Shown here: positions 5,493-7,499 of the stretch, in pieces
Layout of the letters: each line of letters starts with the position of its first letter
How positions within the stretch are numbered: the stretch's first letter is position 1
Source of the DNA: Methanoculleus sp.
GTDB lineage: Archaea; Halobacteriota; Methanomicrobia; Methanomicrobiales; Methanoculleaceae
Length of the DNA stretch: 7,499 nt
Reading direction: 5' to 3'
Assembly (NCBI GenBank): GCA_028698765.1
Contig: JAQVVW010000060.1
Coordinates: 1-7,499 of the forward strand
Program-made: the position numbers and the translations under genes
Notes under the pieces: generated by a model
What the model saw: the letters and a program-made list of their open reading frames with translations, nothing else
What the model was told of the DNA's origin: nothing
Database searches by the model: none

Positions 5493-5567
5493 TGGGCCCG
5501 GAGGGATTCGAACCCACGACCGCCCGGTTATGAGCCGGGCGCTCTGACCGGACTAAGCTACGGGCCC
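5493..5567 (-). tRNA. tRNA with CAT anticodon (elongator Met most likely; Ile2 possible)
   Basis: A complete 75-base cloverleaf is visible. Acceptor GGGCCCG (5567-5561) pairs with CGGGCCC (5500-5494), and A73 is at 5493. The D-arm is GCTTAGTCCGGTCAGAGC. The anticodon arm is CCCGG-CTCATAA-CCGGG. The T-arm loop is TTCGAAT. No CCA is encoded and there is no intron. The sequence is not of the archaeal initiator type. Elongator Met and the Ile2 tRNA (whose C34 is later modified to agmatidine) share this anticodon; the body resembles archaeal Lys/Met tRNAs, so I favour Met. One oddity is a T-T mismatch at the second T-stem pair (GTGGG against CCCTC). Confidence 0.92.
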
Positions 5568-5620
5568 GAGAATTGCAATGCAGTCAGCCTGAATCTGGAA
5601 ACGATGCATTCCGCTCGAAT

Positions 5621-5638
5621 TTCCGGGATTTCCCGGAA
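5621..5638. repeat. Perfect 8-bp palindrome TTCCGGGA-TT-TCCCGGAA
   Basis: Two perfect 8-base arms with a two-base spacer, 54 bases upstream of the tRNA-Met gene and just downstream of an A/T box on the minus strand. The short spacer suits a dimeric protein-binding site better than an RNA hairpin. Confidence 0.5.
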
Positions 5639-5647
5639 TCCCGCTGG

Positions 5648-5654
5648 CATATAA
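5648..5654 (-). promoter_or_regulatory. Possible TATA box upstream of tRNA-Met
   Basis: TTATATG on the minus strand is the best TATA-like box before the tRNA gene but lies about 84 bases from its first base, so the transcript would need a leader of about 58 bases that RNase P removes. Nothing better is seen at the usual 25-30 bases. The 8-bp palindrome falls within this leader. Confidence 0.3.
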
Positions 5655-5809
5655 GATTGTACTCCGATCATAAAAAGCATTGTGCGCGTTCTGCAGGGCA
5701 TTCACATACCCGGCAGGCACGACGCACGAAAATCCATCGCGCAAACCTCTGACGGGGCTTTGATACCTCCAATATGAGAGACTGCCTGCAAAACGCTCCG
5801 AGAAACCCC

Positions 5810-6094
5810 TTACTGCTGGTGCTGCTCCTTCCACTGCATCCAGTTGTTGTAGGCGTTCATATCCTTCTGCTTGAGGAACTCCTGGATCTCGTTGTCGATC
5901 TCGGTGGTCGTCATCCCGCTGTGCGTGCTCCCCTGGATCTGCCGGGTGATCTCGTCCGCCAGCTGCTGGTCTGCTCCGGCGTTCTGGACTGATCTCCTGA
6001 TCTTGTCGGGGTTGAACTGCTCCTCCTGGTTGTTCGACTTCCGGACCATCGTCTCCTGCCAGGACAGGGACTCCATCTGCTGCTGTTGTGCCAT
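5810..6094 (-). CDS. Stand-alone ATP-cone domain protein
   Basis: 94-residue protein made almost entirely of one ATP-cone domain (residues about 16-90): MVRKSNNQEEQFNPDKIRRSVQNAG (16-40), ADEITRQIQ (46-54), MTTTEIDNEIQEFLKQKD (61-78), AYNNWMQW (81-88). ATP-cones bind ATP/dATP and normally regulate something fused to them, such as class I/III ribonucleotide reductase or the NrdR repressor; here no catalytic or DNA-binding domain is attached. It is thus probably a nucleotide-sensing partner of another protein, which is inference. The ends are Gln/Met-rich (MAQQQQMESLSWQE; KEQHQQ). I start at ATG 6094 because GGTGAT lies four bases before it; ATG 6112 (six more residues, MDVVMR) is the longest form. 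The gene stands alone, with a long leader carrying a strong hairpin. Confidence 0.85.
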   Translation of the reverse strand: MAQQQQMESLSWQETMVRKSNNQEEQFNPDKIRRSVQNAGADQQLADEITRQIQGSTHSGMTTTEIDNEIQEFLKQKDMNAYNNWMQWKEQHQQ

Positions 6095-6098
6095 TCTC

Positions 6099-6104
6099 AT
6101 CACC
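6099..6104 (-). promoter_or_regulatory. Ribosome binding site of the ATP-cone gene
   Basis: GGTGAT on the minus strand, perfectly complementary to the 16S 3' end, four bases before ATG 6094. It argues against the upstream in-frame ATGs at 6100 and 6112. Confidence 0.5.
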
Positions 6105-6128
6105 ACATCCATACCTGTTCTGCTTTCC

Positions 6129-6157
6129 CCGGGGTGCGGGTACCCGCCGCACCCCGG
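6129..6157 (-). repeat. 11-bp perfect GC hairpin in the ATP-cone leader
   Basis: CCGGGGTGCGG (6129-6139) and CCGCACCCCGG (6147-6157) are perfect inverted repeats around a 7-base loop. The stem ends about 34 bases before ATG 6094 and leaves the ribosome site free, so it could stabilise the mRNA or take part in translational or attenuation control. There is no T run after it, so it is not a simple terminator. Confidence 0.65.
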
Positions 6158-6249
6158 CTTCTCTCCGGGATCACGGTTTCCGGGCGCTCCACCCGGCCCC
6201 GTTCCGGTTGCAAGCTGCAGCCTGCCGGGCGACAGTGGGATACCGGGTA

Positions 6250-6255
6250 CTTATA
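6250..6255 (-). promoter_or_regulatory. Possible TATA box of the ATP-cone gene
   Basis: TATAAG (in ACGTATAAGTACC) on the minus strand is the best TATA-like element upstream. It would give a leader of roughly 130 bases to ATG 6094, unusually long for an archaeal mRNA and including the 11-bp hairpin. Confidence 0.4.
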
Positions 6256-6409
6256 CGTTGTGGCGGCCGGCCATCGCGCCCTTCCCGCGGAAGCAATGGA
6301 TTAACGGCGCCTTCCGGGAGCGGCGAAGAACTGAAAGAGTCTTCCGCGTGGGGCATGCTGCACGGCGGCGATGCGCTGGAGAGGCCGTCCGGTAACGGGT
6401 GCGTGAACC

Positions 6410-6423
6410 GGGGGCTGTCCCCC
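6410..6423. terminator. Short GC hairpin next to the phosphohexomutase stop
   Basis: GGGGG-CTGT-CCCCC, 22 bases past the stop codon of the minus-strand phosphohexomutase gene. The T-rich tail (TTTATT) is on the plus-strand side, so for the minus-strand gene it would be a 3' hairpin without a T run. Role uncertain. Confidence 0.3.
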
Positions 6424-6445
6424 TTTATTCGTGCAGACCAGACCC

Positions 6446-7499
6446 TTACGTCTCCCTCGTCCCCTCCTCGGCCTTCCTGATGGCCGAGAGCACCTCCTGT
6501 TTCTTCTCATCAAGGAGGCTCCCCATCTCCGCCTCGATGTTCAGCCGCACCACCGGCTCGGTGTGGGACCGGCGGATGTTGAACCACCAGTCCGGGTAGC
6601 CCACCGTCAGCCCGTCGAGGTGGTCCTGGTCCGCGTCCCGGTAGCGTGCCGCAAGCACCGCAAAGACCGCCGGGGGATCGCTTACCCGGAGGTTGATCTC
6701 CCCGGTCGAAGGGTAGCGGTCGAGCGGCCGGATGAGATCGGAGAGCGTCTGGCCGCTCGCGGCGATGATGTTTGCAACCATGACCAGCGTCGCGAGGCCG
6801 TTGTCGGTAAAGCCCATATCCCGGTAGTAGTAGTGCCCGGAGAGCTCCCCGGCGAAGATGGCGTTCTCCTCCCGCATCCGGGCTTTGATGAAGGCGTGGC
6901 CCACCCGTGACCGGACCCCTCTCCCCCCGCCCTCCTCGATCGCCTCGCGGACCGCCCGGCTCGACCGGAGGTCGTAGAGGATCGTCGCCCCCGGATTCTC
7001 TTCGAGCAGGTAGTCCGCGACGAGGCCGGTCACCAGGTCTTCCCGGACGCGCTCGCCCCGTTCGTCGATGAACCCGCACCGGTCGGCGTCGCCGTCGAAC
7101 GCCACTCCCACCTCCGCGCCTTCGGTCACGACCCGTTCCTGCAGTTCCCGGGTGGTCTCCGGGTCAAGCGGGTTTGCGTGGTGGTGGGGGAACCGCCCGT
7201 CGGGGTCGGTGTACATCGGGACGAGCCGCCATGCCGGGACCCGTTCAAAGAGCCGGGGCACCTCCGGCCCGGCCATCCCGCTCCCCGCGTCCACGACGAT
7301 CGTGAGGCGTTTCGGTGCCCGGACGAGCCCGGCCATCTTCTCGATGTAGGCGTCGAGCATATCGATCCGGCGGCAGGACCCCCCGACGCGGGCGACCGGC
7401 TCCTCCCCGACCCGTGCCTCCAGGAGCGGCAGGTCCCGGTCACCGGAGAGGGGAATGGCATTTTCCCGGTCCAGCTTGAGCCCGTTCATATCCCCCGGG
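6446..7499 (-). CDS. Phosphomannomutase/phosphoglucomutase (alpha-D-phosphohexomutase), N-terminus off the right edge
   Basis: Interconverts hexose 1- and 6-phosphates (mannose and/or glucose) through a phosphoserine and Mg2+, feeding sugar-nucleotide and glycan synthesis in the cytoplasm. About 350 C-terminal residues of a normal length near 450 are present. The frame stays open to the edge, and MNGLKLDRENAIPLSGD is the stretch that normally follows the TASHNP catalytic-serine loop, so the active serine lies outside the window. Numbering from that Met: FPHHHANPL 100-108; metal loop DGDADR 132-137; RVGHAFIK 195-202; sugar-binding loop GELSGHYYYRD 214-224; C-terminal phosphate site RRSHTEPVVRLNIEA 306-320. 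The last differs from the usual R-P-S-N-T-E-P by having R-R-S-H-T-E-P. Mannose or glucose preference cannot be decided. TAA stop at 6446-6448. Confidence 0.95.
   Translation of the reverse strand, partial: PGDMNGLKLDRENAIPLSGDRDLPLLEARVGEEPVARVGGSCRRIDMLDAYIEKMAGLVRAPKRLTIVVDAGSGMAGPEVPRLFERVPAWRLVPMYTDPDGRFPHHHANPLDPETTRELQERVVTEGAEVGVAFDGDADRCGFIDERGERVREDLVTGLVADYLLEENPGATILYDLRSSRAVREAIEEGGGRGVRSRVGHAFIKARMREENAIFAGELSGHYYYRDMGFTDNGLATLVMVANIIAASGQTLSDLIRPLDRYPSTGEINLRVSDPPAVFAVLAARYRDADQDHLDGLTVGYPDWWFNIRRSHTEPVVRLNIEAEMGSLLDEKKQEVLSAIRKAEEGTRET

Larger units (their letters stand above)
6158..6445. other. Spacer between phosphohexomutase and ATP-cone genes, no gene seen
   Basis: No reading frame has a ribosome site or recognisable protein. 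It holds a possible TATA box (6250-6255, minus) for the ATP-cone gene and a short GC hairpin near the phosphohexomutase stop. Confidence 0.5.

Noticed and set aside
5713..5748. Very short minus-strand frame starting near 5738 (MDFRASCLPGM)
   Set aside because: Eleven codons with only a weak GAGGT site; indistinguishable from chance.
5553..6152. 199-codon minus-strand frame covering part of tRNA-Met and the ATP-cone gene
   Set aside because: It overlaps a real tRNA and reads the ATP-cone gene in the wrong frame.

Overview
The window looks like a high-GC archaeal chromosome segment, most likely from a methanogen of the Methanomicrobiales (Methanoculleus-like). This is inferred from the gene families (DUF134 protein, an archaeal Endonuc_Holl-type nuclease, a TASHNP-class archaeal phosphohexomutase), GGAG/GGTGAT Shine-Dalgarno sites, TATA-like boxes, oligo-T terminators and a tRNA gene without an encoded CCA. 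No database search was possible, so the taxon is an inference.

Layout. 1-2315 (minus strand) carries a probable two-gene membrane-transport operon: a SulP anion transporter with a C-terminal STAS domain, then, after 47 bases, an AI-2E family permease that runs off the left edge. 2316-2693 has no protein gene but holds the most unusual part of the window: two tandem elements that begin like tRNA 5' halves, share a 37-base block differing only in the anticodon loop, and then fold back on themselves instead of continuing into a T-arm. 2694-3071 (plus) is a small DUF134 HTH protein ending at a T7 run. 3158-3721 (minus) is a membrane-anchored coiled-coil PD-(D/E)XK nuclease. 3743-4027 looks empty. 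4042-5268 (minus) is a secreted M23-family lipoprotein with its own TATA box and T6 terminator.

5269-5809 is a structured RNA-rich spacer: a good tRNA-Met/Ile2(CAT) gene, its oligo-T terminator, a 13-bp bulged inverted repeat, a degenerate tRNA 3'-end fragment and two more palindromes. 5810-6094 (minus) is a stand-alone ATP-cone protein with a long leader containing an 11-bp perfect hairpin. 6446-7499 (minus) is the C-terminal three quarters of a phosphomannomutase/phosphoglucomutase cut by the right edge.

Apart from SulP/AI-2E the genes look like separate transcription units, and nothing shows a shared pathway. No insertion sequence, CRISPR array or phage gene is visible. The repeated occurrence of broken tRNA pieces in two spacers of the same 7.5 kb is the main signal that ordinary gene calls do not explain.
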